Positions 19,176-28,511 are shown, counted from the stretch's first letter. The stretch: 64,000 nucleotides of DNA from an uncultured bacterium (GCA_947175015.1 CAMWLE010000003.1:20888-84887), one strand, 5' to 3'. Notes: generated by a model from the letters alone, not told the origin. A program made the numbers and translations.

Positions 19176-19261
19176 ATATCATATAATCATTGTCCATGAT
19201 TCGATATAATATAGTATTATCAATTTATATTTATGATAATATCATTATAAATACCAACTTG

Positions 19262-19315
19262 ATAAACGGTGTGCTTGCTGAAAGCGATGATATGTAGAAA
19301 TCAAACGCCGTTTAT
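19262..19315 (+). promoter_or_regulatory. Inverted repeat in the rhaB-rhaA gap
   Basis: ATAAACGGTGT (19262-19272) can pair with ACGCCGTTTAT (19305-19315), 11 bp including one G-T, ending ~35 nt before the rhaA start. The 176-bp gap is very AT-rich. It may be an operator for a rhamnose regulator or an mRNA processing/stability stem; there is no T-run, so it is not a standard terminator. Confidence 0.4.
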
Positions 19316-19351
19316 ATAGAATAAATAAAAAAGAAAGGAAGAAATGAAGAA

Positions 19352-20611
19352 ATGACGAGCAAGGAAAGGTATGAATCTGCGAAAGAAATTTATGCATCCT
19401 ACGGTGTGGATACGGAGGCTGCGATTCAGGCGTGTATGGAGGCTCCGGTTTCCCTTCATTGCTGGCAGGGAGATGATGTGACTGGATTTGACCATGATGG
19501 TCCTTTGACCGGCGGTATCCAGACCACCGGCGATTATCCCGGTAAGGCTAAGACACCGGAGGAGCTGATGAAGGACATGGATAAGGCATTGAGTTTGATG
19601 CCCGGCAAAAAGAAGCTGAACCTGCATGCCAGCTATGCGATTTTTGAGCCCGGTGAGTTCGTGGATCGTGACAAAATCGAGCCGAAACACTTCCAGAAGT
19701 GGGTGGAATTTGCAAAGGAGAGGAATATGGGGATTGATTTTAACCCTACCTTTTTCTCTCATGATAAGGTGAAGGACGGTTTGACATTGTCCAGTCCTGA
19801 TGAAGAGACGAGGAAATTCTGGATCAATCATGGCAAGGCATGCGTGCGTATTTCTGAATATTTTGCCAAGGAGACAGGTGTTCCCTGTGTTATGAATATC
19901 TGGACCGGTGATGGATTCAAAGATGTTCCCGCAGATCGTATGGGACCAAGAATGAGATATAAGGATTCCATTGAACAGATTTTGTCTGAACCGTTTGACA
20001 AGAATTTGGTTAAGCCCTGTGTGGAGTCCAAGGTATTTGGTATTGGAGTAGAAGCCTTTACCGCCGGGAGTGCGGAGTTTACCCTGAGTTTTGCTGCTAC
20101 GCATGATGGTTGTCTGCCTTTGATGGATAACGGGCATTATCATCCCACAGAAGTGGTATCCGATAAGATTCCGGCATTGCTGTGTTTCTATCCGGAGATC
20201 GCATTACATATCACCCGTCCGATTCGTTGGGACAGCGACCATGTGGTGCTCTTTGATGATGAGACCAAGGAAATGGCAAAGGAAATTGTGAGATGTGAGA
20301 ATGGTTTAAAGCGTGTATACATGGCGTTGGACTATTTTGATGCAAGTATCAACCGTGTGTCTGCATGGGCTATGGGATTCCGTAGCTGGCAGAAGGCTCT
20401 GCTTACTGCGCTTTGTACCCCTCATGAACAGCTTAAGAAATTGCAGGATGAGAACAGGATGACAGAGTTGATGGTGGAGCAGGAAGCAGTCAAGACCCTG
20501 CCCTTCGGTGATATCTGGAATGAGTACTGTGAGCGCTGCGGTGTGGTATCCGATAAGGAATTCTATGGCGAAATCAAGAAATATGAGGATGAAGTTCAGC
20601 TCAAGAGGTAG
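19352..20611 (+). CDS. rhaA: L-rhamnose isomerase
   Basis: 419 residues, the usual size for RhaA. Recognisable segments: VSLHCWQGDDVTGFD near the N-terminus, LNLHASYAIFEPGEFVDRD, MGIDFNPTFFSHDK, MNIWTGDGFKD, and FAATHDGCLPLMDNGHYHPTE. The aldose-ketose isomerase barrel binds divalent metals through Glu, Asp and His residues in these segments. It converts L-rhamnose to L-rhamnulose, the substrate of the upstream rhaB product. AAAGGAAGAAATGAAG precedes ATG 19352. Confidence 0.95.
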   Translation: MTSKERYESAKEIYASYGVDTEAAIQACMEAPVSLHCWQGDDVTGFDHDGPLTGGIQTTGDYPGKAKTPEELMKDMDKALSLMPGKKKLNLHASYAIFEPGEFVDRDKIEPKHFQKWVEFAKERNMGIDFNPTFFSHDKVKDGLTLSSPDEETRKFWINHGKACVRISEYFAKETGVPCVMNIWTGDGFKDVPADRMGPRMRYKDSIEQILSEPFDKNLVKPCVESKVFGIGVEAFTAGSAEFTLSFAATHDGCLPLMDNGHYHPTEVVSDKIPALLCFYPEIALHITRPIRWDSDHVVLFDDETKEMAKEIVRCENGLKRVYMALDYFDASINRVSAWAMGFRSWQKALLTALCTPHEQLKKLQDENRMTELMVEQEAVKTLPFGDIWNEYCERCGVVSDKEFYGEIKKYEDEVQLKR

Positions 20612-20680
20612 TAAAATGATTTTTGCATACTGACTTATGACAGCTTTGAAGCAAGGGCTGGATAGTAATGTAGGGATAGT

Positions 20681-20709
20681 CGGGGGGCCTTGCGGCGCCC
20701 CGATTTTTA
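20681..20709 (+). terminator. Terminator-like hairpin between rhaA and rhaD
   Basis: CGGGGGGCC and GGCGCCCCG pair around TTGC with one mismatch, followed by ATTTTT. It lies 70 nt after the rhaA stop and 46 nt before the rhaD start, so it may attenuate rhaD relative to rhaBA. Confidence 0.7.
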
Positions 20710-20754
20710 AGTATGACGAGGGTATTTGTGGAATTTTTAGTAGGAGGGATTGGG

Positions 20755-21615
20755 ATGAACAATATTTTTGGTGTAAAGGTAATGGAGGAATATATCCGTA
20801 TGTGCCATGATGGTGTAAGGCAGGGATGGCATGAGAGGAATGGCGGAAACCTGACTTACCGTATGAAAGAAGAGGAAGTGGCAGAGTGTCGTCCGTATTT
20901 TAAGGAGGAAGCAGGTCCTTGGGTAAAACTTGGAGTACAGGCGGATAATCTGGCAGGAGAGTATTTTATATCCACGGGCAGCGGTAAGTTCTTGCAGAAT
21001 GTGGGATTGGAACCTCAGAACAGCATTTGTATTGTGGAAATCAGCAATACCGGTGATGCCTACCGCATTGTATGGGGATTGGAAAATGGCGGCAGACCTA
21101 CCAGCGAATTCCCGACACATTTTATGAACCATTCTGTCAGAAAGCGTGTCACCAATGGAGCAAACCGGGTGATTTATCATGCGCATACGCCATATGTGAT
21201 CGCGCTGACATATGTGCTGCCTTTGAAGTCGGAAGTATTTACCAGGATGCTTTGGAAGAGTGCCACAGAGTGCTGTGTGGTTTTTCCTGGTGGTGTAGGG
21301 GTCGTGCCCTGGATGGTGCCCGGCGGTCCTGAGATAGCAAAGGCTACCTGTGTTTTGATGGAGAAATTTGATGCGGCAATCTGGGCTTTTCATGGATTAT
21401 TTGTATCCGGTCCTGACTTCGACACTGCCTTTGGTCTGATGCATACCATAGAGAAAGCGGCGCAGATTGCGTCTATTGCATTGGCGGCAACCGGAGGCAA
21501 AGCGCCCCGACAGGTGATTACGGATGATAATCTTCGTGATATAGGCAGGGATTTTGGTGTGTCATTAAATGAAGAAATCCTGGAATATCATTGTGAAGAT
21601 GATTTGTACTATTGA
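20755..21615 (+). CDS. rhaD: Rhamnulose-1-phosphate aldolase
   Basis: 286 residues from ATG 20755, which has AGGAGGG at 20742-20748; the in-frame ATG at 20713 overlaps the hairpin region and lacks an RBS. Class II aldolase of the RhaD branch: HERNGGNLTYRM, ISTGSGKFLQNV (phosphate-binding region), IYHAHTPYVIALTYVLP with the zinc-binding His pair, and AIWAFHGLFVSGPDFDTAFGL with the third His. It splits L-rhamnulose-1-phosphate into DHAP and L-lactaldehyde. Lactaldehyde is the precursor of 1,2-propanediol used by the BMC at 39-57 kb. Confidence 0.93.
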   Translation: MNNIFGVKVMEEYIRMCHDGVRQGWHERNGGNLTYRMKEEEVAECRPYFKEEAGPWVKLGVQADNLAGEYFISTGSGKFLQNVGLEPQNSICIVEISNTGDAYRIVWGLENGGRPTSEFPTHFMNHSVRKRVTNGANRVIYHAHTPYVIALTYVLPLKSEVFTRMLWKSATECCVVFPGGVGVVPWMVPGGPEIAKATCVLMEKFDAAIWAFHGLFVSGPDFDTAFGLMHTIEKAAQIASIALAATGGKAPRQVITDDNLRDIGRDFGVSLNEEILEYHCEDDLYY

Positions 21616-21680
21616 TGTGGAAGTGGGGATAGTGAAGCATTCAGGAAACTGCGTGATGGCACGTACGTGGCTGCCTCTGT

Positions 21681-21727
21681 CAGGATGGACCATGATAGGA
21701 TATGGGGATGGTCCATCCTGATACTTA
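21681..21727 (+). terminator. Rho-independent terminator after rhaD
   Basis: Perfect 13-bp arms, CAGGATGGACCAT (21681-21693) and ATGGTCCATCCTG (21708-21720), 65 nt after the rhaD stop, followed by a weak T-rich stretch. It also lies just past the 3' end of the minus-strand GyrI-like remnant and may serve both directions. Confidence 0.65.
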
Positions 21728-21728
21728 T

Positions 21729-21890
21729 CTATTGTTGTTTTTTCGTTACAGGAATCCATACTTCGTATTGTGCGTTTTGCGGGTCAGGATTCAGGTAGAC
21801 CTCTACGTCAGGGGCATAGGCATATTCATATCCGGATGTGGGAAGCCACTCGGTAACCTGTCCTCTCTTTATCCGCACAAAAAAGAGAGG
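21729..21890 (-). pseudogene. Remnant of a GyrI-like/AraC effector-binding domain protein
   Basis: On the minus strand, a frame ending at the stop 21729-21731 encodes about 50 residues with GQVTEWLPTSGYEYAYAPD, VEVYLNPDPQN and YEVWIPV. That is the C-terminal end of the GyrI-like (AraC effector-binding) domain, which normally has ~150 residues. No upstream portion is present: the frame runs into the PHP gene 3' end without family sequence. Most likely a 3' remnant of a lost regulator gene. Confidence is moderate because it rests on one motif. Confidence 0.5.
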
Positions 21891-21904
21891 TGAAATACAA
21901 AGGG

Positions 21905-22639
21905 TTAGAAATGTAGGTTATTGCAGGGCATTTGGGCATGAATTAATCTATGTGGGAAATGTAGTTCGTTTATAAGCTTTAATGATTCTGTCATATCTCC
22001 AATATGTTCTCTGCCATGACTGTCACTGGACAGGATGATGGGGCAGGAGAGCGTTTCACATAATTGCAGCAGTCGAACCGCATTTGGTCGGCAGTTTTGG
22101 CGATAACTGTCGGGCAGAAGCGAAACATTGTTGAGTTCCGGCATAACACCATGAGAAAGGGCAGCATTTACAAGTTCCTGATAGTCTACAGGAAAACGGG
22201 AATCATCACAGTGTCCAATGATTTTGACATGGGGATGTTTCATGGCGCGGATATAGGCTTTTGTGTTTTCAGTAACGGAGCCGGAAGTGTAGACAGGACG
22301 GTGCATGCTGATAATGCAATAGTCCAAAGTCTGCAAAATGTCGTCAGGAATATCCAGGTGTCCGGCCGCATCCAGAATATTTGCCTCAACACCATAATAT
22401 AGACGCACGCCAAAGCGGTTGCGTTCGCAGAGAAACAGACTGCGGAAATAGGATAAATCCGCACTTCCCAGGCTGGCAGGTCCATGGTCGCTGATGCCCA
22501 GGAATTTCATCTGCCGTAAGGCTGCTTCTCTGGCCAAATCCGTAATGCTGTCCTTTGTTCCATGACCACTGGCGCAAGTGTGAGTATGTAAGTCTGTTTC
22601 GCAATATATTTTTTCTGTGCTGTCTGAAATCGTATTCAT
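21905..22639 (-). CDS. PHP-domain phosphoesterase (histidinol-phosphatase-like)
   Basis: 244 residues from the ATG at 22639, with AGGAGA 8 nt upstream; a longer frame to 22735 has no RBS. PHP metal-binding motifs are all visible: DLHTHTCASGHG, GISDHGP, YYGVEANIL, IISMHRP, IGHCDDSRFP and SSDSHGREHIGD. Such proteins hydrolyse phosphate esters with a trinuclear metal site; this size and pattern match the YcdX-like and HisK-like groups. Neighbours give no pathway, so the substrate is unknown. Confidence 0.8.
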   Translation of the reverse strand: MNTISDSTEKIYCETDLHTHTCASGHGTKDSITDLAREAALRQMKFLGISDHGPASLGSADLSYFRSLFLCERNRFGVRLYYGVEANILDAAGHLDIPDDILQTLDYCIISMHRPVYTSGSVTENTKAYIRAMKHPHVKIIGHCDDSRFPVDYQELVNAALSHGVMPELNNVSLLPDSYRQNCRPNAVRLLQLCETLSCPIILSSDSHGREHIGDMTESLKLINELHFPHRLIHAQMPCNNLHF

Positions 22640-22782
22640 TATTGTGTCTCCTGGCTGCAAATCATATTGTCGGATGGTGTTATGCGTTATATTGTCCGGC
22701 TTGTTTTTCATTATACTATATTTACGGCATATCACAAGGATTTTTTCTTTAATATAATTTTGATTTTAGAAGGAGAATTAGA

Positions 22783-22863
22783 ATGAATACACTTGAGAAT
22801 ACGATTTCTATGATGAGAGTATTGCCAGAAACGGAACAGAATCAAACCCACAGAAATCCGTGA
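22783..22863 (+). pseudogene. 26-codon ORF, probable remnant of a small gene
   Basis: A strong RBS (AAGGAGAATTAG) precedes ATG 22783. The peptide begins MNTLENTISMMRVLPETE and stops inside the terminator hairpin at 22861. The start looks like small antitoxin-type or DUF2281-like proteins that normally run to ~70-80 residues, so I read it as the 5' stub of a deleted gene. It could also be a leader peptide; nothing downstream supports that. Confidence 0.35.
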
Positions 22864-22895
22864 CACCTCGGTGTTCACGGATTTCCTATTTTTAG
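22854..22895 (+). terminator. Rho-independent terminator
   Basis: AAATCCGTGA (22854-22863) pairs with TCACGGATTT (22875-22884), with an inner CAC/GTG pairing, followed by CCTATTTTT. It overlaps the stop of the 26-codon ORF and insulates it from the opposing tRNA. Confidence 0.75.
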
Positions 22896-22949
22896 CATCC
22901 AACCACTTATCAAATTTTGGGGGTCAGGGTTGGATTAACGACTTTCTGA

Positions 22950-23023
22950 TGGAAGCAAAGGGGTTCGAACCCTTGGCCTCCCGCTAGTCAGGCGAGCGCT
23001 CATCCCAGCTGAGCTATGCTTCC
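22950..23023 (-). tRNA. tRNA-Val (anticodon GAC)
   Basis: A 74-nt cloverleaf on the minus strand. Acceptor GGAAGCA/TGCTTCC with discriminator A; D arm GCTC/GAGC; anticodon stem CTCGC/GCGGG with loop CTGACTA, giving anticodon GAC; 5-nt variable loop; T arm AAGGG-TTCGAAC-CCCTT. CCA is not encoded (TCA follows). U at position 37, next to the anticodon, is unusual because a purine is normal there. All stems pair well, so the gene looks intact; identity rests on the anticodon only. Confidence 0.8.
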
Positions 23024-23073
23024 ATGTCTCTACTATAACACAGTTGAGGGAAAAAGGGAAGAGGAAAATGCGC

Positions 23074-23102
23074 TTGACAGAATAGAAGTTTCAACAGATA
23101 AT
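23074..23102 (+). promoter_or_regulatory. Sigma-A promoter for dus
   Basis: TTGACA (23074-23079), 17-nt spacer, GATAAT (23097-23102). The expected start site is about 14 nt before ATG 23123, a short leader that still includes the GGGAGG ribosome site. Confidence 0.7.
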
Positions 23103-23122
23103 TTTATGGGAGGGAGGATGTT

Positions 23123-24097
23123 ATGGGAGTAAGCAGTGGTATTGAAGTGAAGAAAATTCGCGTTGGAAATTTGCTGCTGCCGTCCAATGTGTTGATGGCA
23201 CCGCTTGCAGGATATACTTGTTATCCGTTTCGGATGCTTGCATATGAGTTGGGGGCCGGATTATGTTTTACGGAGATGTGCAGCGCCAATGCGTTAAAAT
23301 ATGAAGATAGAGCTACAAAGCGTCTGCTGGTGACTACAGAGGATGAGAAGATAAAAGCGGTACAGTTACTTGGCGGTAATCCGGCGGTGATGGAGCGGAT
23401 GGCGGGAAGTGAGCTTCTGAAGGATTTTGACGTGATTGATATCAATATGGGCTGTCCAGTGCCCAATGTATTTAAGAGCGGCGAGGGCAGCGCGCTGATG
23501 CTGGATTGGAAAAGGGCATCTGCGATTATCCGTGGATGTAAAAAGAGCGGAAAAACAGTGTCGGTGAAATGTCGTACCGGTATCCGTGAAGATGATATGT
23601 TTGCAGCGGAATTCGCACGAATGTGTGAAGCTTCCGGGGCGGATATGATTACGATCCATGGCAGGAGCCGAAGTATGATGTATGACGGAAAACCATATGT
23701 AAAAGAAATTGCTTTGGCGAAGGCTGCGGTGTCCATACCGGTGATTGCCAATGGCGGAATCTTTTCTGTGGAAGATGCGGAAAAAATGATGGAGCAGACA
23801 GGGGCGGACGGGGTGATGCTGGCTCGTTACGGACTGGAACATCCGTTTATATTCAGCGAACTGACCGGGAAGTCTTGTGAAAAGACTGCATTGCAGATTT
23901 TGATGGAACAAATAGAATTGACCACGCGGTATTATGATGAGACTTTTACCTTGGGATATATGAAAAAAATTGCATCATATATGATGAAGAAGCGTAAAGG
24001 AACCAAGAAATATAAGGAACAGTTGTTTAAGAGCGGAAGTTTGGAAGAGTTGCGTGAAGTTATAACATTGATTTTTCATGATCGGGAAGAGAATTGA
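23123..24097 (+). CDS. dus: tRNA-dihydrouridine synthase (DusB-like)
   Basis: 324 residues; GGGAGG before ATG 23123. FMN-dependent TIM barrel with the family landmarks NVLMAPLAGYTCYPFRMLA, FTEMCSANAL, IDINMGCPVPNVFKSGEGSA (with the catalytic Cys in GCP), SVKCRTGI, ITIHGRSRSMMYDG, IPVIANGGI and GADGVMLAR. It reduces specific uridines in the tRNA D-loop with NADPH. The gene is driven by its own promoter and ends 31 bp before the LRR gene, so the two may be co-transcribed. Confidence 0.9.
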   Translation: MGVSSGIEVKKIRVGNLLLPSNVLMAPLAGYTCYPFRMLAYELGAGLCFTEMCSANALKYEDRATKRLLVTTEDEKIKAVQLLGGNPAVMERMAGSELLKDFDVIDINMGCPVPNVFKSGEGSALMLDWKRASAIIRGCKKSGKTVSVKCRTGIREDDMFAAEFARMCEASGADMITIHGRSRSMMYDGKPYVKEIALAKAAVSIPVIANGGIFSVEDAEKMMEQTGADGVMLARYGLEHPFIFSELTGKSCEKTALQILMEQIELTTRYYDETFTLGYMKKIASYMMKKRKGTKKYKEQLFKSGSLEELREVITLIFHDREEN

Positions 24098-24128
24098 TTG
24101 TAACCATATCATTGAGAGTGGAGTTATT

Positions 24129-27100
24129 ATGGAAAAGTATCATATAAAAGACGGAAAATTAGAGTCTTATACAGGAAGAGAAGAAAATATCACAGTTCCG
24201 GAAGGAATCCATACCATTGGGGAAGGGGCATTTAAAGGATGTGTATCATTGCGGAAAGTGGTATTGCCTTCAGGCCTTCGATATATTATGGGGGATGCTT
24301 TTAAGGGATGCAGGAAACTGGAGGAGGTAGAAATTCCGGAAGGTGTCATATATATTGGGAGCTATGCTTTCCACCGTTGTCATGCGCTGAAACGGGTACT
24401 TCTGCCGCAATCTGTGGAAGAGCTGGGGGATTGTGCGTTTCTGTACTGTGACAGTTTGAAAGAAGTGCGAATACCAGGTGTGAAGCGGCTTGGAACACAG
24501 GCGTTCGCAAATGGAATATCCTTAGAAAGGCTTGAAGTATCTGAGAAGTTGGAGGAAAGCTGTATTTGTGATGTTTTTACAGGATGTGGGAAAGTAACGG
24601 AGATTTCCTTTGCGGGTGGGGCATGTGTTCGGATGCCGAATGTAGTGGAGGTGGCAGCGGGTGGGATGCAGGTGCCGCCTCTTGTGCTGCTGATTGTGCG
24701 GGACATTCTGCGTATGATGGAATTGGAAGGCAGGTGTCTGATTCGTTTTCGGGTCAACATTAAGCATGTGGAGGTGCCGGAAGGGATAACATGTCTGGCC
24801 AAAAGTTGTTTTTATGATATGCGGGGCATTATTACCGTGAAACTTCCCAAGTCTCTAAAAAGCATTGAAAGCAGAGCATTTCGCAATTGTATCAGTCTGG
24901 AAAAGGTGTGCTTTGGCGGGGCACAGGTGCAGATTCATAAGGATGCGTTTAGAAACTGTACCTCCCTGAAAACTGTCAGAACATGTGACGGGAAAGAGTA
25001 TACTTTTGAGGGGATATCCCATATTAAAATGATGAACACAGGGAATACAGGTGCAGATGGGGCCTTAGAGAAAGTGTTGGAAGCAGGAGAGGCTTGTGCT
25101 ATATCTGTGGGACAGAAGGTATCAGGGAGAGCTGGGGACTTGGAGGTAAATGTGGTTTCCGATTTGATTCTGGATTTGGTCCGCGTGGTGCATAAACAGG
25201 TACTGGGAAATTTCAGGTTAAGCGGTACAATGCTTCTAAAATATCTTGGTGCGGAATCCAGGGTAATTGTTCCTGAAGGTGTCACCAGGATTGCGGAAGA
25301 GGCGTTTGCGGGAAAGGAAAATATTGATAAGGTAATATTGCCGGAGAGTTTGCGCGAGATCGGGGCAGAGGCATTCCGAGATTGTCTGTTGCTGCAGACA
25401 ATTACCTTGCCTGAGGGATTGGAACGAATTGGGAAAGGCGCTTTTGAGAATTGTGTGAAACTGCTCCGTATCAGTCTGCCGTCCAAAATCAGTACATTGG
25501 AGGCAAGGGTATTTCGGCATTGTCGGGCATTACAGGAGGTACAGTTTTCGGAAAGGCTTTTGACAATTGAAGAAAGCGCTTTTTATGGTTGTTTTGCGTT
25601 AAGAAAGGTACAGTTCCCGGAAAGTCTGACATTTATCGGCGAGATGGCATTTTATCGTTGCAGTGGTTTGAAGGAGGTGCGTATTCCGGCAAAGGCTTCT
25701 TATGTGAAAAGTCTTGCTTTTGCAAAAAGCGGATTGCGGAAAGTGTGGGTGTCCGGAAGGGTGGATGGGATTCCCAATGGCAGGATGTATGGAGAAGGTG
25801 TGTTTGCGGATTGCATGAAATTGAAGACGTTATTATTGGAGGAAGGGGTACAACATATTCCGGATAAATTTGCTTGTGGTTGTGCTGCTCTGGATCGAGT
25901 GGTATTGCCTAAGTCTCTGAAATCTGTGGGGAGACATCCTTGGGAGGGAACAGCGTTCCTGGCGCAATGGCGTAGCAAGCAGGCAGAACAAATGCAATTG
26001 GAAGCAGGTCGAAATCAGCAGACAATGCAGTTGGATGTCAATCAAAACCAGCAGACATTGAAAAAGGACACAAGTCAAGACTGGCAACATTTGGATGGAA
26101 TGCGGTTAAGCAATGTACAAAGGGAAGCGGCGCCGGATACAGATGAGGGCATTTTTTGGGATGGGCGGCATCTGGAGGGAGAAGTATGGCTTTCGGATTC
26201 TGTGCGCATTGTGTCAGGAGGTGCCTTTTACGGTAACAGGAAAGTGACTGAGATTCATTTGCCGGATAGTGTACAGTTTATTGGTGCGGCAGCGTTTAAG
26301 GGGTGCAGGGAATTGCGTCGGGTGTGGCTGCCGGCAGGGATAAAGCATTTGGAAGCGGAGGTGTTCGCCGGGTGCGGTGAACTGGAAGAAATATGTCTGG
26401 TGCAAACGCCTGTGTCGGATGTAGAAAGGTCTGCGTTGGACGAAATGCCTGCTGCGGAAGAAACATTTGTGTCGGCCGATTTATCGGCAAGAGGCCGAAC
26501 AGTTGGGGCCAAACTTTTTCCGGTCTGGGATACAATAGGGGAACGGGCTTTTTATCAGTGTAGAAAATTGAAAGTGTTGCGGCTGGAGCAGGCAAAAAGT
26601 ATTGGGAAAGAGGCTTTGGCAGGGTGTACTGCTCTGGGACGGAGTAATGTGGCGGTCAATCTTCAGATAGGGGAGAGGGCCTTTGAGAATACTCAATTTC
26701 TGGAGAATAGGGAAGACGGCTTTTCTATTGTAGGGAATGTTATAGTGGCTGGTGAGGCATGCAGCGGAGAGGTGTGTCTGCCGGAAGGCGTGATTGGGAT
26801 TGCACCCTATTCATTTTCAGGAAACAGAGAGATAACAAAACTGGTATTGCCGGATAGTCTTCAATGGATAGGAGAAGGCGCCTTTTTTGGATGCAGCGGA
26901 CTGTATGCTGTGAAATTCCCGAAAGGGCTGCGCAGGATAGGAGCCAGAGCTTTTGAAAAGTGTATTTCTTTACAGGAGATAGAATGTAGTGCATGGCAGG
27001 CAGGCCCTTTGGCTTTTTCCGGTTGTATTTCCATTAGAAGGGCAGTGCTTCCGGAGCTGCAAATTCTGGAGAAGCGTCTTTTTGCCGGTTGCTGTAACCT

Positions 27101-28511
27101 GGAAGAATGTATCTGTGAAAAAGCGAAAGCGGTACAGTCTTTTTGCTTCAGCGGCTGCAGAAAACTGAGAGGATTTTCTTTTGACAAGCTTTATGTTGTG
27201 CGGGAGTATGCGTTTGAAGGATGTGAAAGCATAAAAAGCGCGGCATTTGGAGATGGGATTTGTCTTGGAGAGCATGCGTTGGAGGACTGCTGTGGACTTG
27301 AAAAAATCATTCTGACAGGAGAACAGGGAACCATGCAATTACGGGAATATGCTTTTTCCGGCTGCACGTCATTGCGGCAGGTGGTGCATCGGGGAAAAGA
27401 ATGGATGTTTAAATGCTATGGAGATATTCTTTCGGAACATATTCCTGAGACAGTGAGACTTCTGTTCCATAGTGCATTTAGCTGTTTTGAGGTGGAAGAA
27501 GAGAAATCTCTATGCGGCTATCGTGGAGCGGCCCGGAGGGTGAGGATTCCGGAGGGTATCTGCCGGATAGAAGCAGAGGTGTTCCGGGATTGCTTGCTGC
27601 TGCAAGAAGTGATATTTCCGCAGAGTGTGGAATATATCGGTGCAAGGGCATTTCATGGAACGGCCTGGATGGAACGGCGCAGGAAAGAATCTCCTATGGT
27701 GGTGGTAAAGGATATGCTTTTGGATGGGTCCGGATGTGAGGGAGCGGTAGAGGTTTCGGCAGAGATTCGTCTGGTATGCGGATGGGCGTTTGCGAACGGT
27801 CTGGGGATAGAGAGGATTCGTTTCGCATCTGCAAGAGTACAGGTGGAAGAATATGCGTTCCGAAACTGTATCCATTTGCGGGAAATGGTGCTGCCGGATG
27901 GGGCCAGTGTAAAATTTACGGGAATCGGAGATCGGGAGAAGGATTTGCCGCCTCTGGCAAAACAGGCAGTGATGGACAGCATGAATTGTTTTAAGACGAA
28001 CCAGGAAGGTGTGCTTATGGAGTGTACCGGAAATATCTCCAGGCTTACGCTGGCCTATGGTATTACTGCTGTAGGTGAAGGCGCTTTTCAGGACGGAAAT
28101 CTGCTGACGGAGATTACATTTCCGGATACAGTCAAGACAATTGGAAAGCGTGCTTTTGCAGGTTGTAAATGGTTGAGTGAGGTCAGGCAGGCGAAAGGGG
28201 TGGAGTGTATTGGCGAAATGGCATTTTCGGGTTGCGGGGTACTGAGATTTGTAGAGTTATCGGAGCAGCTACGGCAGATAGGAGCAAGGGCATTTGAAAA
28301 CTGTACCTCATTGGAGGAAATACAGATACCGGAAGGTGTGGAAGAAATTCCGGAAAGGGCATTTTATCGTTGTCACAGCCTGAAAAGTGTTCGGCTTCCC
28401 GCCAGTTTGAGAAGAATTGGTAAAGAAGCATTTGCGTTTTGCAGAGAGTTGAGGAAAATCCAGATGCCGGAAGGCGTACATGTGGAAGAAAGGGCGTTCT
28501 TTTTTGACTGA
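24129..28511 (+). CDS. Giant BspA-like leucine-rich repeat (LRR_5) protein
   Basis: 1460 residues from ATG 24129 (TGGAG 6 nt upstream); an ATG at 24078 overlaps dus and lacks an RBS. Nearly the whole chain is LRR_5/BspA-type repeats of ~23 residues with the pattern IP-x-G-hydrophobic-x2-IG-x2-AF-x2-C-x2-L-x-x-V. I count on the order of thirty or more. Interruptions occur near residue 620-650 (Gln/Asn-rich, GRNQQTMQLDVNQNQQTL) and elsewhere. BspA proteins are usually exported adhesins, yet no signal peptide, membrane anchor, LPXTG or surface-binding repeat is visible at either end. A cytoplasmic scaffold or non-classical export are both possible. Confidence 0.85.
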   Translation: MEKYHIKDGKLESYTGREENITVPEGIHTIGEGAFKGCVSLRKVVLPSGLRYIMGDAFKGCRKLEEVEIPEGVIYIGSYAFHRCHALKRVLLPQSVEELGDCAFLYCDSLKEVRIPGVKRLGTQAFANGISLERLEVSEKLEESCICDVFTGCGKVTEISFAGGACVRMPNVVEVAAGGMQVPPLVLLIVRDILRMMELEGRCLIRFRVNIKHVEVPEGITCLAKSCFYDMRGIITVKLPKSLKSIESRAFRNCISLEKVCFGGAQVQIHKDAFRNCTSLKTVRTCDGKEYTFEGISHIKMMNTGNTGADGALEKVLEAGEACAISVGQKVSGRAGDLEVNVVSDLILDLVRVVHKQVLGNFRLSGTMLLKYLGAESRVIVPEGVTRIAEEAFAGKENIDKVILPESLREIGAEAFRDCLLLQTITLPEGLERIGKGAFENCVKLLRISLPSKISTLEARVFRHCRALQEVQFSERLLTIEESAFYGCFALRKVQFPESLTFIGEMAFYRCSGLKEVRIPAKASYVKSLAFAKSGLRKVWVSGRVDGIPNGRMYGEGVFADCMKLKTLLLEEGVQHIPDKFACGCAALDRVVLPKSLKSVGRHPWEGTAFLAQWRSKQAEQMQLEAGRNQQTMQLDVNQNQQTLKKDTSQDWQHLDGMRLSNVQREAAPDTDEGIFWDGRHLEGEVWLSDSVRIVSGGAFYGNRKVTEIHLPDSVQFIGAAAFKGCRELRRVWLPAGIKHLEAEVFAGCGELEEICLVQTPVSDVERSALDEMPAAEETFVSADLSARGRTVGAKLFPVWDTIGERAFYQCRKLKVLRLEQAKSIGKEALAGCTALGRSNVAVNLQIGERAFENTQFLENREDGFSIVGNVIVAGEACSGEVCLPEGVIGIAPYSFSGNREITKLVLPDSLQWIGEGAFFGCSGLYAVKFPKGLRRIGARAFEKCISLQEIECSAWQAGPLAFSGCISIRRAVLPELQILEKRLFAGCCNLEECICEKAKAVQSFCFSGCRKLRGFSFDKLYVVREYAFEGCESIKSAAFGDGICLGEHALEDCCGLEKIILTGEQGTMQLREYAFSGCTSLRQVVHRGKEWMFKCYGDILSEHIPETVRLLFHSAFSCFEVEEEKSLCGYRGAARRVRIPEGICRIEAEVFRDCLLLQEVIFPQSVEYIGARAFHGTAWMERRRKESPMVVVKDMLLDGSGCEGAVEVSAEIRLVCGWAFANGLGIERIRFASARVQVEEYAFRNCIHLREMVLPDGASVKFTGIGDREKDLPPLAKQAVMDSMNCFKTNQEGVLMECTGNISRLTLAYGITAVGEGAFQDGNLLTEITFPDTVKTIGKRAFAGCKWLSEVRQAKGVECIGEMAFSGCGVLRFVELSEQLRQIGARAFENCTSLEEIQIPEGVEEIPERAFYRCHSLKSVRLPASLRRIGKEAFAFCRELRKIQMPEGVHVEERAFFFD

